A stretch of DNA of 64,000 nucleotides from contig NC_092794.1 of the NCBI RefSeq assembly GCF_918797505.1, positions 60,807,167 to 60,871,166 of the forward strand. The letters are read 5' to 3'. Source of the DNA: Bemisia tabaci (taxonomy: Eukaryota > Arthropoda > Insecta > Hemiptera > Aleyrodidae). The notes below the pieces were generated by a model that was not told the origin of the DNA, made no database searches, and saw only the letters and a program-made list of their open reading frames with translations. This document shows, piece by piece, positions 37,732 through 47,999 of this stretch. Within the stretch, counting starts at the first letter, position 1. Each line of letters starts with the position of its first letter. Both the position numbers and the translations under genes were made by a program.

Positions 37732-38842
37732 TTATACCTAATACCTAATATACCTATTATACCTTCAAAACGGGATGAGTCGAGATAGAAGTGGTTATTA
37801 TATGAAATAAATATTTTTAAGTTCAGTTACAGTCGAACATTAATAGAAAAACATATCGAAACATAAAAAGTCATAGTTACGAGTTTTCAAGGAATTACTC
37901 GAAAACGGTTCCTATTCTCATCTTGGAATTTTTTCCTGAGTTTTCTGTTATTAAAAGCTTCCACTTAAACCTTGGTTCGATGGTTGAATCGAATACCGTA
38001 AAAAGGGCGAAAGTCAGCCCTTATTTTTGGAGGCTCTTTGGCAACGGCTGAAGTCTCATACGGCGTTCTTACTTAGCACGGCAAAGTGGTTATCGTAACT
38101 ACCGCACCGTGGCTGACGCATTCTTCACCAGCCGCTGGTTGGGGTGACTATCTTTTTCTCCGCGTGTAACCACGCATAAAACTCAAAGATTGACCATAAA
38201 ACAACTCCAAGCCAGGGCGGGGAGACGCTTGCAATATTTAAAGAGCATTTTCCGTGTAGATCCTTTCTCGCTAAAACTTGTTCGTGAAACACAAAGCAAA
38301 GTTTCGCATAGAGATGGTATTAGTGGACGGTCCGCAAAATACAGTTGTCTGGTTGGAATATCAACGATTCGCATAAGAAGGGAACAATAAACTACCCACA
38401 TATTCCGGCCGTTGCCTTGCGGGGGCCGCCAAATCATTCCGGTTCTCAACCCTGACTGCTTCGCCCCTCGAGACGCAATCCGACGTTCCGAGAACTCTGA
38501 TCATAACTGAATCGAAGAATCAATCCCCAAATTGACGCAGCCGTCAAACGGAAAAATCGCTCTCATAAAAGAGGAAATAAAAAATTAGATCAAGAGCGAG
38601 ACCGCCGCATAATCTCTCGCGCTCGGGCAACTTTTCAATTTCCTTCAATCGACCCCTTCTCAGCGCTAGCCTTTAAACTCACCCTCGTGGAAATGAGAAG
38701 TGGTGACAGATTTAGAGCCACACTGGCTAATCCGATGGACCGAAAAACGGAGGCGAGTGATAAGGGTGGGAAAACTGGACAAGGGTTCATGAAATAAACA
38801 TTGGTCAGGGTAACATATCTCCCATGTTACTGGAGAGAGCGG
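37732..38842. other. No supported gene
   Basis: A family D end fragment at 38035-38086. Unique, GC-moderate DNA at 38170-38700 with short frames only. Confidence 0.45.
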
Positions 38843-39232
38843 TAACGGCGTAACGCCAACATTTTCGAAATCGAGTCTCCCTCAAAGTTCGACTGATGTA
38901 ATTTGAATGAAACATAAAATTGCCATTTAATGCAGAAAAAACAGCAAAATTCGTCTTAAAATAAATATTGGCCGGAGTAAAAAACCTCACTTGCAACTGA
39001 AAACATTATTAGTATCGGCATAACGCCAACATTTTCGTAATCAAGTCTCCTTTAAAATTTGACTGTTCATGTAAAAACAATTAATACTTAGTACTTATGT
39101 AAAAACAATTAATACTCACTAGTTTTGTTAATAAATTAAAGATATATTTAAAAAAAATCGACTGATCTAACTTAATGAACCTTAAAAATGCCCTTCAATG
39201 CAACAAAAAAGCAGAATTCGTCTTTTTTTTAA
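38843..39232 (+). repeat. Tandem duplication of about 170-200 bp
   Basis: CGTAACGCCAACATTTTCG and AATTCGTCTT motifs occur at 38843-38957 and again, diverged, at 39013-39232. Confidence 0.6.
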
Positions 39233-40163
39233 AAAAAAAAAACAAAACAAAGAGGGGTATCTCAGAAAGTACAAAACAATTGACGTCCTTATAAATGAAA
39301 ATAGCAGTACGACGGTGTAGGTCGGCAATCATATAACTCGGAAAACGCGATTTTTCAGGAGAGGGAAAAAACTCTCTACATTCCTCATCTTTGAAGGTAG
39401 AGAGGAAATAATTCTTAGAGACAGTAAGTATAAGATGCTTTATAAGACTCTATCATCATTTTGAATAATATGCTCGTTTATCTGGAGAAATGACCGAAAA
39501 ATCGAGTTATGTGTTAGTGGAACTAAAGTCCAACACTGAATTTCGAGATACGTGGTTGGCGAATTACTGATTCAAACCTATTCTTTGCCGATGTTAACTG
39601 AATAAAGACTGAATAAGACTCCTCTCACTTTAAAAGTAGCCTAAAGTTCCTTTCAACAAACTTTAATTGGTAGCGAATCTTTAGAATGACACCGGAAAAT
39701 AATTCGACGGCGTAAGTTGGCAATCACATAGGTAACTCGGTTTGCGACGTCGCAGACTTCCTGTCATACTTCATTTTTTGATCGGAAAACTGCTCAACGG
39801 CAATTCTTTAAAGCTGCCGTGAGTTTTCCTCTCTATGCGAAGAAAATTCTGTATAAACTGCAAGAAATGATGTCAAATGTGTCGAACTAACTTTTAATTT
39901 TACCTCCTAAACTGTTCACGATTTTTCCCGGGAGAGCGCGTGTTTTGTAAAAAAGCGGCGCCGGCACGAGTTATGTGTTAATGGAATTAACGCCGAGATA
40001 TTATATTGCAATAAGTTTCAGTAAATGGGGCCCCTTCAAATAGGAGCTAGGCAATATACACAACACTCAGTTGAATAGCAATATTTACATTATGTAATTA
40101 CTACGTATTGTAATCGGTGCGACTTGGGGCCCCTTTGACGGTCACATTTTTATAGCTCAAAAA

Positions 40164-40258
40164 ATGCGTTTTCCAGTTTGCGACGAAAAGTGAAAAATGC
40201 GTTTTCCAGTTTGCGACGAAAAGTGAAAAATGCGTTTTCCAGTTTGCGACGAAAAGTC
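40164..40258 (+). repeat. 33-bp tandem repeat, three copies
   Basis: The unit contains GCGTTTTCCAGTTTGCGACG and is nearly identical between copies, so it is recent. It is in frame on the - strand (11-residue repeat FVANWKTH), but no gene context supports coding. Confidence 0.9.
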
Positions 40259-40979
40259 TCCGATCATGTTTTATTTTTTGAGTGAATATCAACCAAAATA
40301 CTTATAATCATGTATTCTAAGTAAATCATAGAAAACTTCAAGGAACCATTTTGGTTAGTAATCTTTGCAGAGAATAAAACATATAATCGGAGGTTTTTAA
40401 AACGCTTAAATTGAGATACATCTTTTTCGCATTTAGCCATCGACACATGACGAGCAGAAATTCAAAACCTGGCGAGCGTCATCAGGTTATTGCTAAAATA
40501 TGCATGTCGCTCCTCAGCGTAAAAGATCCTAAATGCCCCGTCTTCATGAGGAAATTTTCTCTAAATTTGGTCTATTAGAAACTTAGAACATTAGGTATAG
40601 CAACACCTCATAACACTTACAAGATTTTGAATTTCTGCTCTGAATATAAAAAAAAAAAAATTCACAGCTTCTACAGCTTCGTGTTGCTCTCACCTGAAAA
40701 TTTCAGTTTCTCACGGTTCAATAAAAAGATTCTCAGGTTTTGACGTTACTTATTTATGTTTTTCATGTGTACAGCTAGAAACTAGAAAGTACAACTCGAA
40801 AAGGAATGGGGAAACAACTTTGGAAAAGCTCATTTCCACACCACCTTAGGAGAGTCCGATCAGGAAAATGATACGGTACTGCTCCTGGAGGTAGAGCTTT
40901 CGGCGCGCTTTTTTTAACGTGGTGTCGCCATGAGCCCTAATCCACGGGGGAGGGGGGGGGGGGGGAATAACACACTTAC

Positions 40980-41030
40980 AAACGCTGCCGCAGCTCCAGC
41001 TTCCTCTGCTCCATGCCGTTCTTGATTCTG
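40980..41030 (-). CDS. Candidate 51-nt exon (- strand)
   Basis: Bounded on the - strand by an acceptor (TGTTTTTTAG) and a near-perfect donor (GTAAGTGTG). The 51 nt are also a multiple of three, so it could be spliced in without shifting frame after the 41132-41161 microexon. One frame gives a charged helix-like peptide (RIKNGMEQRKLELRQR) and the other two frames are open as well. GC content is clearly above the flanks. No family was recognised. Confidence 0.4.
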
Positions 41031-41131
41031 CTAAAAAAACAGCTCTGCTCGTGAGACGGAAGTAGTGCCCACTAAAACTGATTATAACCCTTACTTATCT
41101 AGCAATGAGGCGAAATAAAACGGTATCTTAC

Positions 41132-41161
41132 CTTCGGTTGCGAGAACAGCAGCAGCAGCAC
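41132..41161 (-). CDS. Candidate 30-nt microexon (- strand)
   Basis: On the - strand a long T tract ending TTTCTGTTTCAG is followed by 30 nt made of a CTG run plus a short tail, then a GTAAGA donor. The length is a multiple of three. All three frames are open (Leu-rich, Ala-rich or Cys-rich), so the product cannot be read. The T tract is an overlong (A)46 run on the + strand and may be a simple-repeat expansion that only mimics a polypyrimidine tract. Confidence 0.35.
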
Positions 41162-41176
41162 CTGAAACAGAAACAG

Positions 41177-41224
<48 letters not shown>

Positions 41225-41284
41225 CGATGATCCTGGTACGACGATCCCGGTACGACGATCCTGGCACGACGATCCCGTTACGAT
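41225..41284 (+). repeat. 14-bp tandem repeat
   Basis: Four head-to-tail copies of a CGACGATCCYGGTA-like unit, then a partial one. It lies between an A46 tract (41177-41222) and the GC-rich fold-back. Confidence 0.9.
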
Positions 41285-41340
41285 GACGGCCTCCCCCAAC
41301 CCCGGCTTCCGGCCCCCAGGTTCCTTTCCCACCTCCTCCC

Positions 41341-41662
41341 TTTTTTTTTTTTTTTTTTTTTTCCCACTCGTGGCTTGCTGAGATCCTCCGGGGCGTAACG
41401 CCCCGGAGCCGCCGTCGCCGGCAGGGGCGCCCGCCGGGACCCCATAAGGGTCCGCTGGGCGCCCCCACCCCCAACCCCCCGCGAGGGGGGAAAAGCCCCC
41501 CCTTGCGGGGGGGCAAAGACCCCCCTCACGGGGGGTCGGGGACAGGGACGCCCAACGGACCCACGGGGTCCCGGCGAGCGCCCCTGCCGGCGACGGCGGA
41601 CCCCGGGACGTAACGCCCCGGAGGATCTCAGCAAGCCAGTCGCAGAAAAAAAAAAAAAAAAG
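41341..41662. repeat. GC-rich fold-back with poly(T)/poly(A) ends
   Basis: A T22 tract (41341-41362) and an A17 tract (41646-41662) flank inverted arms of about 95-100 bp starting GGCTTGCTGAGATCCTCC. The arms are about 90% alike by eye. Between them stand three consecutive short hairpins: CCCCCCGCGAGGGGGG, CCCCCCCTTGCGGGGGGG and CCCCCCTCACGGGGGG. GC content is extreme for this window. Confidence 0.9.
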
Positions 41663-41684
41663 AAAAAATCCTACGCCTCCCCCC

Positions 41685-41940
41685 GTGATTCTACACCGCG
41701 GCCCCTCCCCCCTGGGAAACCCTACTCCGCGATCCTACTTAAACCCTACGAACATCCCCCCTCTCCCCGGGAGCCCCATAGGAAACCCTAGCCCGCGATG
41801 CCGCACCAACCCCACGTACCCCCCTTTCCCCGGGACTCTCCCCCCTGGGAATCCTCAAAACCGCGGTACTTCCCAACCCTACGAACCCCCCTTCCCTGGG
41901 AACCTCCCCCTCAGCGATCCCTCCCCCCAAGCCCGTTTCT
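41685..41940 (+). repeat. Approx. 66-bp C-rich minisatellite
   Basis: About three to four units spaced 66-67 bp, each with a CCCTACGAAC-like anchor and GGGA-CCC blocks. Read in one frame it gives a 22-residue Pro/Gly-rich repeat (NPTYPPFPGTLPPGNP in one unit). Likely satellite DNA, though it is in frame over three units. Confidence 0.75.
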
Positions 41941-42070
41941 TCAGCCGCATCTGAAACAAACAAGGCAAATCAAGAATTATTAGCATGATTAGCAACAGGT
42001 GACAAAACTGGCTTCTACGTTTCTATTTAATCTCTCATCCACGTTGTTAAAAGTTCTGTTCTATGATCAT

Positions 42071-42235
42071 CAGTGGCTTGGCGTGTTTTGCGATATATTG
42101 ATTGTTATGCCACTTAAACCTATGGAAAAGGATCGATAAACAGGGTGTTCGTAGCGAACACCTTCATAATCGATTCTTTACCATAGGTTTGAATGGCATA
42201 TTAATCGATATGTCGCAATTCATGCCACGCCACTG
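42071..42235. mobile_element. hAT-type MITE, family A
   Basis: 165 bp from CAGTGGCTTGGCGTG to CATGCCACGCCACTG, with the family core hairpin GGTGTTCGTAGCGAACACC at the centre. The flanking octamers (ATGATCAT and ATTATTAA) agree only partly, so the duplication has decayed. Confidence 0.85.
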
Positions 42236-42457
42236 ATTATTAATCTGGACTTATGGATGCTAAAGAGAACTATTTGCATGCAACATACTTCCTTTTAGCG
42301 TGCATAGGTCCGATATCCTTATGTCCATTTATCTCTTGTCAAAATTCTAGTCAAGGCACCATGCCAAAATGTATCAAATTTCAGGTATTACTTTTTCAAA
42401 TTAAAGTTGCCGTTCCGTGTTGCTTTTTGACTATACCATGCAGCGTTAATTGCAGAA

Positions 42458-42633
42458 AGGTGGTAAAATAGTGCTGCATCCACACTATTTTGCGGGGGAA
42501 ACGAGGCCAAAGAGAACTTCTTGATTTCTTTTTTCTTGAACTTTTTGGCCTTGTTTTCCCAGCAAAATTGTGTGGACGCAGCACTATTGTACCGTTTGGC
42601 CTATTTTACTATTGATTACTATTGTACCACCTT
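42458..42633. mobile_element. Hairpin MITE (family P)
   Basis: AAGGTGGTAAAATAGTGCTG and its complement enclose a long hairpin: ATCCACACTATTTTGC pairs with GCAAAATTGTGTGGACG, and GGCCAAAG with TTTGGCC. Confidence 0.75.
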
Positions 42634-42644
42634 CTTACATAGTG

Positions 42645-42768
42645 TCGCCCTTTTGACTTAAAGGCATATCTCAATTTCCACTTGAGCTCTATTTCGCATA
42701 TAAAACCATGATTTTTGAGGCTCATGCGGAAATCGAGGTACGCCCTTACGCCAGAAGAGCGACAATGC
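42645..42768. mobile_element. Family Q MITE
   Basis: Ends TGTCGCCCTTTTGACTTAA and TTACGCCAGAAGAGCGACA. Same GGCTCATGCGGAAAT core as 7784-7910. Confidence 0.72.
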
Positions 42769-43229
42769 GTTCAATGCTTTGCGGTTTTATTTTTCTCGAT
42801 AATTTCAAGCATGCATTCATCTGTAGAGTAACTGAACTACATCACGCGAAAAAAAACCAATTTTCCTGGCTCACTTAGAAAAATGTATGTCTTCGCTACA
42901 ATAAACCGAAAAGCTAACTCCTTTCTACATGATTCAGTCTAATTACTTTCAGTTGAATGCAGTATGGTTCGATAGTATCACAAGAGAGCCATGCAGAACT
43001 GAAAGGAATTGCAAATACTTTTCATCTCGCGCAACAACTGAGGGCATTCAAGTTAAGGATACGATAGAACAAATAGGTGCACATTTTGGAGGGCACTACT
43101 TCCGTCTTCAATGGCTCATCATGCGGAGCATTTTCTTCGTTTTTTGCAGGCCTGAAACAAACTAAGAATAAAAAAAAGAATGATTAGTTGGAGCTTAACC
43201 TAACTTGAAAATAAAAAATTTATAAGAGA

Positions 43230-43342
43230 ATTAGTTTTCTTCATGTAAAATCAGCTAGTGTTTTTGGACTTGTGCCTTAGCTCCAATAATGGGGTTCTCA
43301 TGTACGTAAATATAATAAATAAATAAATAAATAAAATAAATT
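43230..43342 (+). mobile_element. 5'-truncated retroelement tail
   Basis: Shares its 3' end and (AAAT)n tail with 58204-58496. Only the last 100 bp or so are recognisable. Confidence 0.6.
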
Positions 43343-43446
43343 TGATAAAGCTGATACCCATCTCTTATTCTAATCTAAAATTAATAATTTATTTGGAATG
43401 TAATGAAGCTAATTTTCACTTTTTTCTTTTCTTTCGCTATTTGATA

Positions 43447-43568
43447 ATTCGTCACTTGCCTTACAGAAGGGCGTAACTACACATTGAGATGAGCCCGGAA
43501 AAGCATTGAATTGTGTCAGGGTTCAATGCAGAGTGTAGTTACTCCCTTATGTCAGGTAGGCGATGATG
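43447..43568. mobile_element. Family Q-like MITE, subtype
   Basis: Palindromic around GGGCGTAACTACACATTGAG and the complement GTAGTTACTCCC, with AGGTAGGCGATGA at the right. The same subtype recurs at 56990-57117. Confidence 0.72.
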
Positions 43569-43673
43569 TAAGCGACTAATAAAAGTCATTTTAAAGTGAT
43601 TATAAATGTTAAAAAAGTGATAAGTGATTAAAAATGTTTTAGTATTTCCTGCTAAATTATGCGAAAATCTATG

Positions 43674-44123
43674 TTAAGGCGATTCGATGGACGCCATATT
43701 TTGTGTCAGAACGGCATGCAATATATCGCATCAATTGGTTCCATTTTCTCAGCTACTCGTCATTTTTCTCCAATTTTGAGATCGCAATTTTGTTGTCAGG
43801 AGACAAAAGCACTCACTTACCAATTTTAACAAATAAATTCAACGTAATAAAGGCGTGGTTTTTTTCGGAGAGAAAACATCACATTCGATACTGATATCGA
43901 AACTGCACTCGAATGCGATATTTTCTCTCTAAAAAAACCACGCCTTTATTACGTTGAATTTATTTGTGAAAATTGGTAAGTGAGTGCTTTAGTCTCCTGA
44001 CAACAAAATTGCGATCTTAAAATTGGAGAAAAATGGCGAGTAGCTGAAAAAATGGAACCAATTGATGCGATATATCGCATGCCCGTTCTGACACAAAATA
44101 TGGCGTCCATCGAATCACCTTAA
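43674..44123. mobile_element. TTAA-flanked palindromic MITE (family M), copy 1
   Basis: A nearly perfect 450-bp palindrome begins TTAAGG and ends CCTTAA. The TTAA at each end is the target duplication typical of piggyBac-type elements. The two arms of about 200 bp match closely, with only a short centre around 43885-43920. No transposase is encoded, so it would depend on an enzyme supplied in trans. A second copy is at 44852-45284. Confidence 0.85.
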
Positions 44124-44305
44124 TATTTGCAACACTAGAAATAATGAATGTGAAATTCAATGATCAAAATGCGTGTAAAATTGCTTTCACTGTGAGCGTA
44201 CTAAATTATGCGAAAATCTATGTTTATATTTGCAACACTAAAAATAATTAATGTGAAATTCAATAATCAAAATGCGAGTAAAACAGCTTTCACTGCGAGC
44301 GCTTC
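44124..44305 (+). repeat. Tandem duplication, first copy split by the TTAA MITE
   Basis: A unit of about 100 bp starting CTAAATTATGCGAAAATC occurs at 44201-44300. The same unit occurs before it, broken in two at 43652-43673 and 44124-44200 by the family M element. The uninterrupted copy therefore shows the pre-insertion site, differing by one base at the target. Confidence 0.8.
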
Positions 44306-44851
44306 GTTTCTTGCCGATCTGAAAAAAAAAAGATACACAAAAGAAAATTAGGTAGTTTGAGGTTTACGGAATATAAAACGGAAAATGAAACCAAGCTGAA
44401 CAGTTTGAAAAACTATTTTTCCTATCAGTCTGAAGCTATGGAAAAAGAGGAAAAGTAGTTTAAAGTATAGAAGAAGAACACTAAATAAAACAAGGTCTTT
44501 TACTGCGTCTGTTTCATACTAATCTGATAAAAAATAAATGAAAGTAAAACACAGAGACTAGAGTTAATACTTTGCAGTTCTCTATATTTTGAATGAAGAG
44601 AAAAAAAAAAAAAAAAACACACGCTATAAATTCTGAAAAAACACGTACGTGCATAGGGAAACTATTGGCACATACGTTGTTTTTAAACCCGGGCCAGAAA
44701 TTAAAGTTGCAAATTACAAAATGCAGTCCAATTTTCCTTGTGATTAAAATGCTGAAAATCATCTAACCGCATCTCTCGTAAATTCTGAAAGATTCATACA
44801 AATGAGAAAGAAAAGTAACTGTGAAGCTTTTGAAGAGGGGAAATATACGGC

Positions 44852-45284
44852 TTAAGGTGATTCGATGGACGCCATATTTTGTGTCAGAACGGCATGCGAT
44901 ATATCGCATCAATTGGTTCCATTTTTTCAGCTACTTGTCATTTTTCTCCAATTTTGAGATCGCAATTCTGTTGTCAGGAGACTAAAGCACTCACGTACGA
45001 ATTTTAACAAATAAATTCAACGTAATAAAGGCGTGGTTTTTTTTAGAGAGAAAATATCGCATTCGAGTGCAGTTTCGATATCAGTATCGAATGCGATGTT
45101 TTCTCTCCGAAAAAAACCACGCCTTTATTACGTTGAATTTATTTGTTAAAATTGGTAAGTGAGTGCTTTAGTCTCCTGACAACAAAATTGCGATCTCAAA
45201 TTTGGAGAAAAATGACGAGAAGCTGAAAAAGTAGAACCACTTGATGCGATGACACGAAATATGGCGTCCATCGAATGACCTTAA
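44852..45284. mobile_element. TTAA-flanked palindromic MITE (family M), copy 2
   Basis: Second copy of the palindrome at 43674-44123, again bounded by TTAA at 44852-44855 and 45281-45284. The central portion is inverted relative to copy 1, as expected of a palindrome, and the right arm has lost about 15 bp near its outer end. Confidence 0.85.
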
Positions 45285-45309
45285 GAAGAGTTTAACAGTT
45301 AACAATCTT

Positions 45310-45850
45310 TACAGTTTAAAAACTTCATTTTCGATTTTTAAAATTTAATTTTTTTTAATTTCAAACATTTTATCTTTTAAATTTTAGAAATAAAATTTTT
45401 ACCTTTTAAATTTTAAAATTTTTATTTTTCAATTTGATTTTTATGTTAATGTTTTACATCATTTTTAACAATTTTTTCAGACTCAATAGATCAATAGTAT
45501 ATATACATACTAAAAACATAATAGTAGTGAGTATACAGTGAGTAGTATAGTAAGTAAATCAGTATAGTACGTATAGTAAGTACAGTAAGTAAATAAGTAT
45601 AGTATGAGTAGTAAGTAAGTATATAGTTGTGGTAGTAGTAATATATGTGTACTATTGACCTATTGAGTATGAATCGATTGGAAAAATGATGTGAAACAAT
45701 TAAAATAAAAATCAAATTGAAAAGTTAAAATCTTAAAATTTATAAAGTAAAAATTTAAATCTAAAATTTGAAAGGTAAAAATTTTGAAATTAAAAAAAAT
45801 TAAAAAATAAGTTTTTAAATTGTAGAGGATATAAATTTTAAACATTAAAT
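45310..45850. repeat. AT-rich fold-back with TAGTAAG-rich centre
   Basis: A TTTTAAATTT-type AT-rich arm (45310-45492, ending ACTCAATAGATCAATAG) is complementary to 45650-45850. The centre (45500-45650) is a degenerate GTAAGTA/GTATAGTA simple repeat. Probably another long palindromic repeat or expanded AT satellite. Confidence 0.65.
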
Positions 45851-45897
45851 TTTGTGACAGTAGAAGTTATGAATAAGATATCATACGGTGTACTTAC

Positions 45898-46031
45898 GGA
45901 TTAGAACCTGCAGCAGAAGTGTTGCAATTCAAGTATCTGACTGCACTACACCACTACAACACAACAACACAACATCACTGACCCACTGGCCTGCTCACCC
46001 ACTGAACTATTTCACTTGCTGAACCCAAACT
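45898..46031 (-). other. Candidate non-coding first exon (- strand)
   Basis: Runs from the initiator A at 46031 to a consensus donor (GTAAGTAC read on the - strand) just below 45898, giving a 134-nt exon. It is rich in short GTTGT/GTG repeats. The only ATG opens a frame that stops within about ten codons, so this would be a 5' untranslated exon or carry a short upstream ORF. The next exon candidates on this strand are at 41132-41161 and 40980-41030. Confidence 0.42.
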
Positions 46032-46057
46032 GACATAAGTTAGGGGTTGGGGTTTCC

Positions 46058-46065
46058 CTTTTATA
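46058..46065 (-). promoter_or_regulatory. TATA box of a - strand core promoter
   Basis: On the - strand a TATAAAAG motif lies 34 to 27 bases upstream of a TCAGTT initiator whose A is at 46031. This is close to the usual spacing of an insect TATA plus Inr promoter. Downstream, the first exon reaches a consensus donor. The combination is more persuasive than either motif alone. Confidence 0.5.
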
Positions 46066-47463
46066 AGCTCAAATCCTGTTTGTCTGTATCCACCACAAAC
46101 GATCCCATCTCCCCCTCCCTTGCTGACCCCTCTCGCAATTAGGGTGTATTCCAGAAACTTTTTCCTGTTTTCCAGTGGCGGGAAACCCGAACTTTACGGA
46201 TTTTAGGAAGGGGTGCAGTATCCCATCGTAAAATTCATTAGTCAGGTGGTGCGTAGGGTGGGTCCTTTGTTCCACTGCGAGGTGGATGATGGACCTCACG
46301 GGCGTCATTGTAATCAGGACATGGAAATCCCTTGTTTTGTTTCTTTGGCGGTCCGGTCAGGGAACCTCCGGGCTGCGAAACAATGAAAGAGGGTTAACTT
46401 TTGTAAACAGGAAAAAGAACACGGTAATAAATAATTTCGGAGACGTCCGTTATAGTGAAACAGCAAAAAATACTGAACTACAAAAAAAGAGAGGGGGGGG
46501 GGCAAAGAACAGAAAAAGTCTCTAAGTGAACTGCGTCGTGCGTAGTTCCACAAACAAAAGCGGTGCGTATCACGATAATATTAATATTATTTTTTGGTAA
46601 GGTATGGTATGAATATTTTTCCTTGAAATATTTAGATGGTTTTGATGAAATCGCGATTAAAATTCATAGGCAAATGGAGAATTCGCAGGTGTCTGATATT
46701 TTATGAATTTCGTGTTTAAGTGGAAACTACTGAGTGAACTGAACACGAGGATGCCTTTGGTTCATAAATTGAACAAATATTGGTATAGATATGACAAAAT
46801 AACCCAATCTGCTAAAATCCATGTGTTACAGAGTTCGGTCTGACGGGATTTGAGTATCGACCTCAAACATTTTTTCTGCCGATTAATTTTTTCGGCTATC
46901 GATGAGAGATATTCTCCAGCTGAACCCGCTCTCCCTGGATCAGGGTGTCTACAGGTCCGGAAAACCCGGAGTTTACTGCTTTTTTTAGAGTGGCTCGGAA
47001 GCACTCATAATGTGTGGTTTTTAAAGACAGCCTGGAAAGTATGCAATCTCTTGCGCATCAATTCTTAGTCCACCTAAGAGTTCGCCTTCAATTTTCCGCA
47101 TAAGCATGGAAACCTACCGGGAAGCTCGAATAGTTGTTTATTCTAAGAGAGCAAATTTATCTCGCATAATAAGCTTCAATAGAGAATATGCAGGTGTCTT
47201 AAATTTTGTGATTTTCATCTTGAAAATTGAGTACGAGAATATCTTTGGTTTCTAGGTCGAACAATTATTGGAGAACATATGTGTTTTGAGTTCTACGTTT
47301 TTAGGTGACTTCCAGATTTTTTTCGACTGAAATATTTTGATAGCAGGTAAAGGGCATCTACTACACTTCATTTCTGCAGCTTACTCAAAACCGCCAAAAA
47401 TCGAGTTATGTGATTGCCGACTTACACCGTCGAGTAAGTTCTCATTATTATACTAGAGAGCTG
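46066..47463. other. Region upstream of the - strand promoter
   Basis: No element was recognised apart from a motif (GACTTACACCGTCGAG region, about 47400-47432) shared with 39311-39345 and 39708-39735. It may hold upstream regulatory DNA of the - strand unit. Confidence 0.4.
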
Positions 47464-47789
47464 TACGAGGGCTGTCCCAAAAGAAACCGGACTTTTGTCA
47501 TAGAAGGCGAACCGAGCGTCGTAATGAAGTTTTCTTGGGCTTGTTTGAAAGCTGATAAGCTACTGGAGATGATTGTTTTTACAGAATGCAAAAATTCGTC
47601 TTGGTAAGGAAACTACACGCTTTGGAGTAAAGGAAAGTCAAACTCGAGTTGCGATTTTTGTCTTTATTTCAAGAAAAATTTGGATACAACTTAAAAATAA
47701 ACCCAGGTTTTAAGTTAAAAACTTCGTTGCTCTCTTATTCAAATGCTTAAAAATAAGGAAATTAACATTTTAAGCAGCTTACCAAGTCA

Positions 47790-47999
47790 TCACCTATCCC
47801 CTTCAAAATACTCGCCAGCTTTGTCGATGCATTTTTGCCACCGTTTCTTCAATTGGAAGAAAAACTGTTGGAAATCCTCAGGTTTGAATGATCGCAATTC
47901 CTTCAAGGTGTTCTCTTGAATTTCCGGAATGGTTTGAAAACGTCGACCTTTCAAGGTAGATTTAAGTCGTGGAAATAAGAAAAAATCACACGGAGCCAA
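47790..47999 (-). pseudogene. Mariner transposase C-terminal fragment (left arm, inverted copy)
   Basis: Inverted duplicate of the right-arm fragment, beginning at the residues around the third catalytic position and running to the same C-terminus and stop. This copy keeps Asp there (APCDFF) and differs at a few residues, for example Leu for Trp in the KST-KGRR segment. It has no DNA-binding region and no second catalytic Asp, so it is not functional on its own. Confidence 0.82.

Noticed and set aside
40164..40258. CRISPR-like array
   Set aside because: The 33-bp units are contiguous without spacers, and this is eukaryotic DNA.
40101..40292. A - strand repeat protein with three 11-residue units
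   Set aside because: It is a 33-bp tandem repeat without gene context; the frame is incidental.
41091..41634. Gly/Pro/Arg-rich - strand frames of up to 141 codons
   Set aside because: Produced by the GC-rich fold-back and homopolymer tracts; several frames are open on both strands.
43674..45284. The two TTAA palindromes as ends of one larger element
   Set aside because: Each is a complete palindrome with its own TTAA at both ends, so they are two separate insertions.
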